Positions 34,121 to 41,382 of a stretch of 44,387 nucleotides of DNA are shown here, piece after piece (within the stretch, counting starts at the first letter, position 1; each line of letters opens with the position of its first letter). The DNA is taken from the NCBI RefSeq assembly GCF_902806285.1, contig NZ_CADCWA010000163.1, positions 1-44,387 on the forward strand, read 5' to 3'. The position numbers and the translations under genes are program-made. Source of the stretch: an uncultured Sphingomonas sp. (GTDB lineage: Bacteria > Pseudomonadota > Alphaproteobacteria > Sphingomonadales > Sphingomonadaceae). The notes beneath the pieces are model-generated. The model searched no databases, had not been told where the DNA came from, and worked only from the letters and a program-made list of their open reading frames with translations.

Positions 34121-35505
34121 GCTTCCTCGCCGTCGAACAAGGACGGCTGCGGCTGGAGATAGGCGCCGCGCGGCCGGCGCTCAACCCGGCGCGGAGCAGG
34201 TGGGGCATCCCCGACGCTTGCCTCCACCCGGCCGTCGGCGAAGTGCAAGAACAGGTTCGGCGCAGCGCGGGCATCGGCGGCGCGGGTCAGGGTGCGTCCG
34301 CCCCGGTCGGTGACCCGGACGTACCCGCGGCTGAGCGGCCGTTCCGGATGGACGAGCTCCGCCATCTTCCAGGCCGCCTCCAGCCGCTCGCCGGCGCGGG
34401 CGATCCGCCCGTCGATGAGGCTCGGCTGGAGCCGCGGCGCCACCAGGTTCATGGCCGCCTCGCCCTTGTGCGTGCGGGCCGTCAGCGCCCGCGGAAGCCT
34501 GGCGCCGACCTCGTCCAGCCGCTGCTGCCGGACGCCGAGCAGCGCGTCGGGCTGCGGCCAGCGGCACGCGGTCAGCGCCAGCCGCTCCCGGGCGAGCTCC
34601 GCGCGGCGCCCGAGGCAGCGGCGCTTGCGGGCGAGCAGGTCGTCCAGTTGCGCCAGCAGTTCCGCCCGCACCGGCACCGCCAGCTCGGCCGCGGCGGTGG
34701 GGGTCGGCGCGCGCACGTCGGCCGCGTGGTCGACGAGGGTGGTGTCCGTCTCGTGGCCGACCGCGCTGATCAGCGGGATCGGGCATTCGGCGGCGGCGCG
34801 CACCACCTCTTCTTCGTTGAAGGCCCACAGGTCCTCGATCGAGCCCCCGCCCCGCGCGACGATCAGCAGGTCGGGGCGCGGGTTCATCGCCGGAAAGCCG
34901 CGAATGGCCGCGGCGATGTGGGCGGCGGCGCCTTCCCCCTGCACCGGGACCGGCCAGACGACCACGTGCGTCGGGCAGCGATCTTCCAGCCGGTGGAGGA
35001 TGTCGCGGATCACCGCGCCGGTGGGAGAGGTCACCACCCCGATTATCCGGGGCATGAACGGCAGCGGCCGCTTGCGCTCCGCGGCGAACAGGCCCTCGGC
35101 CGCGAGCGCGCGGCGGCGGCGGTCGAGCAGAGCCATCAGCGCGCCCTCGCCCGCCAGCTCCATCCGCTCGACCACGATCTGGTATTTGGAGCGGCCCGGG
35201 TAGGTGGTCATCCGCCCCGTTGCGATCACTTCCGCGCCGTCTTCGGGCCGGAACGCCAGCGCCGCCGTGCTTGTCCGCCAGATCACCGCGTCCATGCAGG
35301 CGGCGTCGTCCTTGAGCGTGAAATAGCAATGGCCCGAGCTGTGGCGCTTCCACCCGCTGATCTCGCCGCGGACGCGGACCCGGCCGAAGCCCGTTTCCAC
35401 CGCCCGCTTCACCGCTCCGGCCAGCTCCGAAACGGTGAGCGGCGGCGAATTGTCGCCTCCCGCGGTCTGCGCTAGGAGGCCGGGCGTGTCGTCGGGGAAG
35501 CTCAT
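34117..35505 (-). CDS. xseA: Exodeoxyribonuclease VII large subunit
   Basis: A 462-residue nuclease subunit of usual length. The N-terminal OB-fold is visible in LTVSELAGAVKRAVETGFG and RVRGEISGWKRHSSGH, with the YFTLKD motif. The catalytic domain has IGVVTSPTGAVIRDI (about 148), LLIVARGGGSIEDLWAFNEE (about 205) and ISAVGHETDTTLVDHAADVR (about 240), all diagnostic. A long helical region follows. The enzyme pairs with XseB, which is not in this window, to degrade single-stranded DNA. I choose ATG 35505, which gives the usual short N-terminal tail before the OB-fold. It overlaps the start of the divergent purD gene by 20 bases. Confidence 0.96.
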   Translation of the reverse strand: MSFPDDTPGLLAQTAGGDNSPPLTVSELAGAVKRAVETGFGRVRVRGEISGWKRHSSGHCYFTLKDDAACMDAVIWRTSTAALAFRPEDGAEVIATGRMTTYPGRSKYQIVVERMELAGEGALMALLDRRRRALAAEGLFAAERKRPLPFMPRIIGVVTSPTGAVIRDILHRLEDRCPTHVVVWPVPVQGEGAAAHIAAAIRGFPAMNPRPDLLIVARGGGSIEDLWAFNEEEVVRAAAECPIPLISAVGHETDTTLVDHAADVRAPTPTAAAELAVPVRAELLAQLDDLLARKRRCLGRRAELARERLALTACRWPQPDALLGVRQQRLDEVGARLPRALTARTHKGEAAMNLVAPRLQPSLIDGRIARAGERLEAAWKMAELVHPERPLSRGYVRVTDRGGRTLTRAADARAAPNLFLHFADGRVEASVGDAPPAPRRVERRPRGAYLQPQPSLFDGEEA

Positions 35506-36766
35506 CGATATCCTGCTGCTGGGGTCGGGCGGGCGCGAAGATGCGCTGGCCTGGCGGCTGAGGCAATCGCCAAGCTGCGGCCGGCTGCTGGCGGCGCCGG
35601 GCAATCCGGGCATTGCACGCTGGGCGGAGTGCGTCGCGATCGATCCATGTTCGCCGGCCGATGTAGTGGCCCTGGCCCGAAGTGCGAAGGTCGGCCTGGT
35701 CGTGGTCGGCCCGGAAGCGCCGCTGGTGGCGGGGGTGGCGGACGCTTGTCGGAGCGCCGGCATTGCGGTGTTCGGACCGAACGCCGCGGCGGCGGAGCTG
35801 GAAGGATCCAAGGGCTTCACCAAGGATCTGTGTGCCGCGGCAGGAATTCCGACCGCCGCTTATGTTCGGGCGAACGGCGCCGAACAGGCGCTCGCCGAGC
35901 TGTCCCGCTTCTCCCTGCCGGTGGTGGTCAAGGCGGACGGCCTGGCCGCGGGCAAAGGCGTAACGGTCGCCGAGACCCGGGAGGAAGCGGGAGCCGCGAT
36001 TGCCGACATCGACAATGCCCCGCTGGTCATCGAGGAGTTCCTTCGCGGCGAGGAAGCGAGCCTGTTCGCGCTGGTCGACGGGGAGACCGCAGTGCCGCTC
36101 GCATCGGCCCAGGACCACAAGCGCGTGGGCGACCGCGACACCGGGCCGAACACCGGCGGCATGGGCGCCTACAGCCCGGCCCGCGTGCTGACCCCGGAGC
36201 TGGAGGGGCGGGCGATGGCCGAGATCGTCCTCCCCACAGTACGCGCGATGGCTGCCCGGGGAACGCCGTTCAGCGGGGTGCTCTACGCCGGGCTGATGCT
36301 GACCGACGAAGGCCCCAAGCTGATCGAATATAACGTCCGCTTCGGCGACCCGGAATGCGAGGCGATCATGCCGCGGATGGAAGGAGATCTGGCGGAGCTG
36401 CTGCTGGCGGTCGCCACCGGCAGACTCGGCGAGATCGATCCGCCCGAGCTGTCGCACGAGACCGCGGTGACGGTGGTGCTGGCTGCCCAAGGCTATCCCG
36501 GCACGCCGCGCAAGGGCTGCCTGGTCGACGGCATCGAAGCGGCCGAGCAGGTGGAAGGCGTGACCGTGTTCCAGGCCGGCACGGCGCGGCATGGCTCCGG
36601 CGCCCTGCTTTCGGCGGGCGGACGGGTGCTGGCCGTGACCGCGCGGGGTCCAACGCTGGCCGAAGCGCGCGCCCGGGCGTACCGGGCGGTCGACGCCATC
36701 GACTTCGCCGACGGCTTCTGCCGCCGCGACATCGGCTGGCGCGAGCTGGCACGGGAGGGGGCGTGA
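35486..36766 (+). CDS. purD: Phosphoribosylamine-glycine ligase
   Basis: A 426-residue purine biosynthesis enzyme with ATP-grasp architecture. Landmarks are DILLLGSGGREDALAW at the N terminus, GPEAPLVAGVADACR (about 75), GSKGFTKDLCAAAGIPTA (about 110), the ATP loop VVVKADGLAAGKGVTVA (about 150), KRVGDRDTGPNTGGMGAYSP (about 213) and the C-terminal EYNVRFGDPECEAIMPRM (about 278). It joins glycine to 5-phosphoribosylamine. The start is GTG 35486, supported by GGAGG at 35475-35479 and by length (E. coli about 429). The frame extends upstream without support. It is followed by three short genes with overlapping stops and starts. Confidence 0.97.
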   Translation: MSSGKLIDILLLGSGGREDALAWRLRQSPSCGRLLAAPGNPGIARWAECVAIDPCSPADVVALARSAKVGLVVVGPEAPLVAGVADACRSAGIAVFGPNAAAAELEGSKGFTKDLCAAAGIPTAAYVRANGAEQALAELSRFSLPVVVKADGLAAGKGVTVAETREEAGAAIADIDNAPLVIEEFLRGEEASLFALVDGETAVPLASAQDHKRVGDRDTGPNTGGMGAYSPARVLTPELEGRAMAEIVLPTVRAMAARGTPFSGVLYAGLMLTDEGPKLIEYNVRFGDPECEAIMPRMEGDLAELLLAVATGRLGEIDPPELSHETAVTVVLAAQGYPGTPRKGCLVDGIEAAEQVEGVTVFQAGTARHGSGALLSAGGRVLAVTARGPTLAEARARAYRAVDAIDFADGFCRRDIGWRELAREGA

Positions 36767-37080
36767 AGCGCAACGCGAAGCTGCTGGTCGGCGCCCTGGC
36801 CGCGGTGGCGGTCGCCGAACTCTACCATGGCCCGCTCGGCGCCGCCGAGACGCTCGAGCAGCGGATCGAGCGGCAGGCCCGGGCCGAGCTCGACCACCAC
36901 GAAATGTTCGGGGTGCAGGCGCAGCTGGACGAACGGCCGCTCCGCCGCACCCTGGTGTTGTCGGGGCCCGCCGACGACTTCCAGCGGGGCGAGCTGGTCC
37001 GGGTCATGGGCCAGCTTCCCGGCGTTGCGGCGGTTGAGTGGGACCCGGCGTCGCTGCCGGCACAGGAGACACGCCGATGA
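36763..37080 (+). CDS. Small exported protein with a BON-like domain
   Basis: A 105-residue protein starting at a GTG that overlaps the purD stop (GTGA). A hydrophobic N terminus (KLLVGALAAVAVAELYHG) suggests a signal anchor. The rest has a helix (LEQRIERQARAELDHHEMFG) and a strand set (RTLVLSGPADDFQRGELVRV followed by LPGVAAVEWDP) that resembles a BON domain, which typically binds membranes or phospholipids. That assignment is tentative. The position inside the purD tail looks conserved only by the tight spacing here. No enzyme motif is present. Confidence 0.65.
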   Translation: MKRNAKLLVGALAAVAVAELYHGPLGAAETLEQRIERQARAELDHHEMFGVQAQLDERPLRRTLVLSGPADDFQRGELVRVMGQLPGVAAVEWDPASLPAQETRR

Positions 37081-37193
37081 TGCCCCTGTTCCTCGAAGCG
37101 GCGCTGCTGGCGCTGCTCGGCTACCTGCTGGGGCTGGGCGCCGCCTGGCTGGCCTACCTGCACCTGCGTTATCAAGCGAGAGGATGGAAATGA
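37077..37193 (+). CDS. Very small single-pass membrane protein
   Basis: A 38-residue protein consisting almost only of one hydrophobic helix (FLEAALLALLGYLLGLGAAW) and a short basic tail (HLRYQARGWK). The ATG overlaps the stop of the preceding gene and its own stop overlaps the next start, forming an uninterrupted chain from purD. It is too short for ordinary gene finders, but the perfect coupling on both sides and the membrane helix support translation. The function is unknown; it could be an assembly or regulatory partner of the HHH protein that follows. Confidence 0.55.
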   Translation: MMPLFLEAALLALLGYLLGLGAAWLAYLHLRYQARGWK

Positions 37194-37771
37194 GTGAATT
37201 GTGGGCCGCTTATTGGCCAGTAATCCTGATCGCGGTTGCGATCGGTCTGATCACCGGCTTTCTGATCTTCCGGCCCAAGCAGCGTGTCACCCTTACCAAG
37301 GAGGAAGCGCCGGTCCGCCCGCACATGGCGGTGGCTCGGACGGCGGAGGTCCCGCCGCCGGCACCGGCGCCAGCATCGGCTCCTGCGATGTCTTCGCCCG
37401 CCAGCCCGGACGACAGCGACGGCGGCGGCGAGGGCGAGGACCTGGCCGACGAAGCGGCGGCGGCGATCAGCGACGTCACGGGCGAGATCATCGGCGCGCC
37501 CGTGCACAGCCACTTGCCGGGGTCGCGCGGCGTCCCGGACAACCTGCAGAAGCTCAAGGGCGTAGGGCCGAAGCTGGCGGGCCTCCTCCAGAGCAAGGGG
37601 CTGGTCCGCTACGAGCAGATCGCTGCACTTTCACCCGAAGACGTCGACCGGATCGATGCCGATCTCGGCGCCTTCCGCGGCCGGCTCACCCGCGACCGCA
37701 TCGTGGAACAGGCCGGTTATCTCGCCCGCGGAGACCAGGCGGGGTATGAAGAGCAGTTCGGGAAGCTGTAA
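37190..37771 (+). CDS. Membrane-anchored protein with a helix-hairpin-helix domain
   Basis: A 193-residue protein. One membrane helix lies at the N terminus (YWPVILIAVAIGLITGFLIF, about 7-26). A proline/alanine/acidic linker of about 85 residues follows, then a C-terminal helix-hairpin-helix (NLQKLKGVGPKLAGLLQSKG, about 117-136, then ALSPEDVDRIDADLGAFRGR). HHH motifs bind DNA backbone without sequence specificity. No nuclease residues are seen. I choose ATG 37190 with GAGAGG just upstream, which overlaps the small gene stop as ATGA; ATG 37184 would add two residues. It might tether nucleic acid or partner proteins at the inner membrane. Confidence 0.75.
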   Translation: MSELWAAYWPVILIAVAIGLITGFLIFRPKQRVTLTKEEAPVRPHMAVARTAEVPPPAPAPASAPAMSSPASPDDSDGGGEGEDLADEAAAAISDVTGEIIGAPVHSHLPGSRGVPDNLQKLKGVGPKLAGLLQSKGLVRYEQIAALSPEDVDRIDADLGAFRGRLTRDRIVEQAGYLARGDQAGYEEQFGKL

Positions 37772-37776
37772 ACCTT

Positions 37777-37856
37777 CGTCATTGCGAGGAGCGTAGCGTT
37801 GAAGCAATCCAGTGCCTTGAAGTGAACTGGATTGCTTTGCTCTGCTCGCAATGACG
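37777..37856. repeat. Long nested palindromic repeat after the purD operon
   Basis: Outer arms CGTCATTGCGAG (37777-37788) and CTCGCAATGACG (37845-37856) match perfectly over 12 bases. Inner arms AAGCAATCCAG (37802-37812) and CTGGATTGCTT (37827-37837) match over 11. The CATTGCGAGNAGC and AAGCAATCCAG words are typical of dispersed repeats in sphingomonad genomes. It may end transcription of both converging units and could be a small non-autonomous mobile element. Confidence 0.85.
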
Positions 37857-37873
37857 CCCGGGCGAGCGAACGC

Positions 37874-39211
37874 TCAGATCGCCACTTCTTCCGCTCCCTG
37901 CAGCCGCCGCGCCTTACGGGTGACCAGCAGCTTGTCGATCTTGCGGCCATCGAGGTCGACGATTTCGAACGTCCAGCCATCGTGCCCGAAGCGCTCGCCG
38001 GTCTCGGGCAGATGCTTCAGGACCGACAGGGCGAATCCGGCCACGGTGGAATAGTCGCGCTCGCCGGGCATGTTGATGCCGAGCCGGTCCTCCAGCAGGT
38101 CCGCGTTGGCGGCGCCGGACACCAGCCAGCTGCCGTCCTCCCGTTCCACCAGGGGCGGGTCGTCGTCCTCCACATCGCTGGCGAAGGAGCCGGCCAGCGC
38201 CGCCAGGATCGATCCCGGGGTGACGATGCCGTCGAGGTGGCCGTATTCGTCGTGGACCAGCGCCAGCGGAACCTCGGCCGACCGCAGCACGGACAGGGCG
38301 TCCATCGCGTCCATCACGTCGGGGATCACCGGTGCCTTGCGGGCCATGAGGCGCAGGTCCAGCGGGCGCCCCTCCAGCATGGCGTCGAGCAGGTCGCGCG
38401 CCCGAAGAACGCCGACGATGTTTTCCACCGTCCCTTCCGCGACCGGTATGCGGCTGTGCGGAGTTTCGGCGAGCGCGCGGCGCAGTTCGTCGGGCGAAGA
38501 ATTGATGTCGATCCAGTCGACCTCGGTCCGCGGGGTCATGACCTCGCGTACGGGCCGGTCCGCCAGGCGCACGACCCCCGAGATGATCGCCCGCTCATTC
38601 TCTTCCAGCACCCCCGCCGTCTGCGCTTCCGCGACCACCAGGTGCAGCTCCTCGGCAGTCACCTGATTCTGGTTCTCGCGGTTGAGACCCGCCACTCGGA
38701 AGATCAGCGCGCTGGTCTTGTCCAGCAGCCACACGAACGGCGCCATCGCCTTGGCCAGCCACAGCATCGGCCGGGCCATGGCGACCGCGATCGGCTCGGG
38801 CGAGCGCAGCGCGAATTGCTTGGGCACCAGCTCGCCGATCACCAAGGAGGCAAAGGTGGTGACCACGATCACCAGGCCGAAGCCGAGCCGCCAGGCCAGA
38901 TCCGCTTCCAGGCCGGCGGCCCTGAACCGCTGCGCGACCGGCTCGCCCAGGCTGGCCCCCGAATAAGCGCCGGCCAGGATGCCGATCAGGGTGATCCCGA
39001 TCTGAACCGTGGACAGGAAGCGGCTCGGTTCCGCGGCTAGCGCCAGGGCGGTGCGGGCGCCGCCGCTGCCGCCCTTGGCCAGGCCCTTCAGCCGCGCCTC
39101 ACGCGCGGACACGATCGCCAGCTCGCTCATCGACAAGACGCCATTGAGCGCGATCAGCGCGAGGATGATGAACAGGTCGATCCAGGGGAACGGGAGCAGG
39201 TGGTCGCTCAT
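37874..39211 (-). CDS. CNNM/CorC-HlyC family integral membrane protein with CBS domains
   Basis: A 445-residue protein. A CNNM (DUF21) membrane domain covers about residues 10-195 (IDLFIILALIALNGVLSMSE, STVQIGITLIGILAGAYSG, VIGELVPKQFALRSPEPIA). Two CBS domains follow (DRPVREVMTPRTEVDWIDIN near 212), then the CorC_HlyC domain (about 350-440, ending VDLDGRKIDKLLVTR). Family members are often called hemolysins but more likely move or sense divalent cations such as magnesium. The CBS pair suggests nucleotide regulation. The start is ATG 39211; the frame extends 20 codons further without support. It is transcribed alone and converges on the repeat at 37777. Confidence 0.92.
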   Translation of the reverse strand: MSDHLLPFPWIDLFIILALIALNGVLSMSELAIVSAREARLKGLAKGGSGGARTALALAAEPSRFLSTVQIGITLIGILAGAYSGASLGEPVAQRFRAAGLEADLAWRLGFGLVIVVTTFASLVIGELVPKQFALRSPEPIAVAMARPMLWLAKAMAPFVWLLDKTSALIFRVAGLNRENQNQVTAEELHLVVAEAQTAGVLEENERAIISGVVRLADRPVREVMTPRTEVDWIDINSSPDELRRALAETPHSRIPVAEGTVENIVGVLRARDLLDAMLEGRPLDLRLMARKAPVIPDVMDAMDALSVLRSAEVPLALVHDEYGHLDGIVTPGSILAALAGSFASDVEDDDPPLVEREDGSWLVSGAANADLLEDRLGINMPGERDYSTVAGFALSVLKHLPETGERFGHDGWTFEIVDLDGRKIDKLLVTRKARRLQGAEEVAI

Positions 39212-39333
39212 CGAAGAGAAGGGCCTTAGCCGTTCGCCGGTCCCGGCAGCAAGCCCAAGGTCGGTTCGCATCCGGAACTATCCGGACCCCCTGCCGGTTT
39301 TATGGCAAGCCGTTTCCTGTCTCCGGAGTTCCC

Positions 39334-40011
39334 ATGAACCGCCTCACCCGAACCATGACCGTGCTGTCCGTCAGCGGAGCACTGCTCGCCACGTCCGCCT
39401 GCGTCACCAATCCCGAAACCGGCAACCGGCGGATTTCCAATACCGCGCTGGGCACGATCGGCGGTGTGCTGGGCGGTTACCTGCTTGGTGACGTCGTCGG
39501 CGGCCGCAGCGATCGCACCGCCAAAATCCTCGGCGCCGGCATCGGCGGGCTCGCCGGCGCGGCCGTCGGCCGGTACATGGACCAGCAGGAGGCGGAACTG
39601 CGCCGGGAGACCGCGGGCACGGGCGTGGAAGTGATCCGTCAAGGCGACGACCTGGTGCTGCGCATGCCGTCGGGCATCACCTTCGCCTACAACCGCTACG
39701 ACGTCCAGCCGCAGTTCCAGTCCACGCTGAACGAGGTCGCCTCCACCCTGGCGCAGTACCAGCAGACTTATATCGATGTCCTCGGCCATACCGACTCATC
39801 GGGCAGCTACGAATACAACCAGGGCCTGTCGGAGCGGCGGGCGCAGTCGGTCGCCAGCTATCTCGCCTCGCGCGGTGTGAACCGGGCGCGCATGGCGACC
39901 CGCGGCTTCGGGGAAACCCAGCTGCTGGTGAACCCGGAGCAGACGGAGGCCGATCGCGCGGCGAACCGGCGGGTGGAGATCCGGGTGGTGCCGCTGCGCA
40001 CCCAGGGCTGA
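39334..40011 (+). CDS. OmpA-family lipoprotein with glycine zipper (YiaD-like)
   Basis: A 225-residue outer membrane lipoprotein. The lipobox is LATSAC with the lipidated cysteine at residue 23. A glycine-rich hydrophobic hairpin (GTIGGVLGGYLLGDVVGG and AGIGGLAGAAVGRYMD) spans about 40-85. The C-terminal OmpA domain (about 115-220) shows FAYNRYDVQPQFQSTLNEVA, IDVLGHTDSSGSYEYNQGLS, ERRAQSVASYLASRGV and the RAANRRVEIRVVP end, all peptidoglycan-binding signatures. It should tie the outer membrane to the cell wall. Possible terminator at 40045-40076. Confidence 0.95.
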   Translation: MNRLTRTMTVLSVSGALLATSACVTNPETGNRRISNTALGTIGGVLGGYLLGDVVGGRSDRTAKILGAGIGGLAGAAVGRYMDQQEAELRRETAGTGVEVIRQGDDLVLRMPSGITFAYNRYDVQPQFQSTLNEVASTLAQYQQTYIDVLGHTDSSGSYEYNQGLSERRAQSVASYLASRGVNRARMATRGFGETQLLVNPEQTEADRAANRRVEIRVVPLRTQG

Positions 40012-40044
40012 TCGCCGCTCGAAGGTCCTGATCAGCGTGCCAGG

Positions 40045-40076
40045 AAGGGCGCTCCGGCCGGTGCCGGGGCGTCCTT
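40045..40076 (+). terminator. Probable terminator of the OmpA-lipoprotein gene
   Basis: A 14-base stem (two G-T wobbles) with a four-base CGGT loop lies 34 bases after the stop. It is followed by a pyrimidine-rich CTTCCT rather than a T-run, so strength is uncertain. The convergent deaminase gene ends at 40081 just beyond. Confidence 0.5.
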
Positions 40077-40080
40077 CTTC

Positions 40081-40557
40081 CTAGCGGCGCTCCGCGAAGA
40101 AACTCCGCAGCTGCGCCGCCGCCTCCGCCTCGCCGATCCCGCCGAGCACATCCGGTCGATGGTGGCAGGTCGGCTGCCCGAACAAGCGCGGCCCGTGCAG
40201 CACGCCTCCGCCCTTGGGGTCCTCCGCCCCAAAGCGCAGCGCGTCCAGCCGGGCCAGCGCGATCGCCGCCGCGCACATGGCGCAGGGCTCCAGACTGACC
40301 CACAGGGTGCAGCCGTCGAGCCGCGGTGTCCCGAGCGCTTCGGCGGCGCGGCGGATCGCAACCATCTCGGCATGGGCGGTCGGGTCGAGGCTCGAGCGCA
40401 TCACGTTGCGCGCTTCCGCCAGCACCGCGCCATTCCGGGTGACCACCGCGCCCACCGGCACCTCGCCGGCGGCCGCCGCTTCGGCAGCAAGGTCGAGCGC
40501 CCGGCGCATCGGCGGGGGAAGCGGGAAGCCCCGTCCTGAGCCATGTCGAAGGGTCAT
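40081..40557 (-). CDS. tadA: tRNA-specific adenosine deaminase TadA-like nucleoside deaminase
   Basis: A 158-residue zinc deaminase as drawn, slightly longer than E. coli TadA. The catalytic motif HAEMVAIRRAAEAL (histidine and glutamate near 63) and the zinc site LEPCAMCAAAI (about 91) are intact. GEVPVGAVV near 31 is typical. TadA converts A34 of tRNA-Arg to inosine at the wobble position, an essential step; guanine or cytosine deaminases are less likely given the motif spacing. The start is uncertain: the first 16 codons overlap a dispersed repeat (40532-40553), and ATG 40509 (MRRALDLAAEAAAAG) may be the true start. No ribosome site decides it. Confidence 0.88.
   Translation of the reverse strand: MTLRHGSGRGFPLPPPMRRALDLAAEAAAAGEVPVGAVVTRNGAVLAEARNVMRSSLDPTAHAEMVAIRRAAEALGTPRLDGCTLWVSLEPCAMCAAAIALARLDALRFGAEDPKGGGVLHGPRLFGQPTCHHRPDVLGGIGEAEAAAQLRSFFAERR
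40532..40553. repeat. Short dispersed-type repeat at the tadA start
   Basis: The words GTCCTGAGCC and ATGTCGAAGGG lie next to each other across the first possible codons of tadA. Near-identical CCTGAGC...TCGAAGGG elements are frequent between genes in sphingomonads. Its presence argues that translation starts after it, at 40509. Confidence 0.45.
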
Positions 40558-40594
40558 GACTCCCGCTAGCGCAAGGCCGGCGCGGAGTCAGTCG

Positions 40595-40906
40595 TCAGGG
40601 CTGGGTCGCGTTGGTGGTGGCAACTCCGTTCGCTTGCTGCTGCTGCTGCTGCGCCGCTGCACCGTCCGCCGGCCGCACCTCGATCGCCGGCAGCTTCACC
40701 GTGCGCTCCTGCGTGCCGACCCCGATCTTGCCCGTTTCCACATCGAACTGCGGCGCCTGACCGCCCTTCGCCACCACGCCCGACTGGTTGACGTCGATGT
40801 CGGGGGCCGCTGCGGCCTGGGTCTGGTTGATGTTGATGAACCCGGTGGCGATCGCTCCGATGGCCACCACGATCAGCAGAATGAGCAGTAGCAGGATCGC
40901 ACGCAT
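40595..40906 (-). CDS. Small membrane-anchored protein with a glutamine run
   Basis: A 103-residue protein. A strongly hydrophobic N terminus ([20 protein letters not shown], about 3-22) forms a single anchor or uncleaved signal, followed by a beta-like segment ([37 protein letters not shown]) and a run of six glutamines encoded by CAG repeats near the C terminus. I do not recognise a named family. The start is ATG 40906 with GGAGG four bases upstream. An extended frame would need a TTG 12 bases earlier. It diverges from rpmB with about 140 bases between. Confidence 0.72.
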   Translation of the reverse strand: MRAILLLLILLIVVAIGAIATGFININQTQAAAAPDIDVNQSGVVAKGGQAPQFDVETGKIGVGTQERTVKLPAIEVRPADGAAAQQQQQQANGVATTNATQP

Positions 40907-40965
40907 GAAGCCTCCCAAGTGTGTTTGGCGGTCAACGCTCGCTTGCGCTGCCGGGTTGCCTCCGG

Positions 40966-40994
40966 TTGACGGCCTGTCCTCCAGCGGCTATCGG
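40966..40994 (+). promoter_or_regulatory. Probable promoter of rpmB
   Basis: TTGACG (40966-40971) and TATCGG (40989-40994) are separated by 17 bases. Transcription would start near 41001, giving a leader of about 45 bases. No terminator-like structure is seen in the leader. Confidence 0.5.
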
Positions 40995-41045
40995 GCGGCG
41001 CTTTCCGGGTGGCTTCGGCCGCCCATCTTCAATCGGGATCGAACC

Positions 41046-41336
41046 ATGTCGCGCGTGTGCGAGCTGACCGGCAAGGGCCGGCAGGTGGGCAACAATGTTT
41101 CCCACGCCAACAACAAGACCAAGCGGACCTTTCTGCCCAACCTGCAGAACGTCACGCTGATCAGCGATGCGCTGGGTCAAAGCGTCAAGCTGCGCGTCTC
41201 CACGCACGGGCTGCGTTCGGTGGAGCATGTCGGCGGGCTGGACAACTGGCTGGCCAAGACCAGTGACGACAAGCTAAGCCTCAAGGTCCGCAAGCTCAAG
41301 CGCGAAATCGCCAAGAAGGTGACAACAGCCGCGTAA
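41046..41336 (+). CDS. rpmB: 50S ribosomal protein L28
   Basis: A 96-residue ribosomal protein of the usual alphaproteobacterial length. Diagnostic segments are [20 protein letters not shown] at the N terminus, [17 protein letters not shown] and the C-terminal [18 protein letters not shown]. It binds 23S rRNA near the exit side of the large subunit. The ATG is fixed by homology. It is followed by a palindrome at 41349-41368 that could act as a terminator. Confidence 0.97.
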   Translation: MSRVCELTGKGRQVGNNVSHANNKTKRTFLPNLQNVTLISDALGQSVKLRVSTHGLRSVEHVGGLDNWLAKTSDDKLSLKVRKLKREIAKKVTTAA

Positions 41337-41348
41337 GTGGATGTTGTC

Positions 41349-41368
41349 GTCCCCGCGCTTGCGGGGAC
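41349..41368. repeat. Palindrome after rpmB
   Basis: GTCCCCGC and GCGGGGAC arms of eight bases around GCTT, followed by a CCCAGTTCC word. It belongs to the common GTCCCCGC-type dispersed hairpins of this group. No T-run follows. It lies between rpmB and the convergent esterase-like gene and could end both transcripts. Confidence 0.6.
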
Positions 41369-41382
41369 CCAGTTCCTCCCTG

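Noticed and set aside
34181-36592. An 803-codon minus-strand frame across xseA and purD
   Set aside because: It overlaps two housekeeping genes in other frames and its product is low-complexity.
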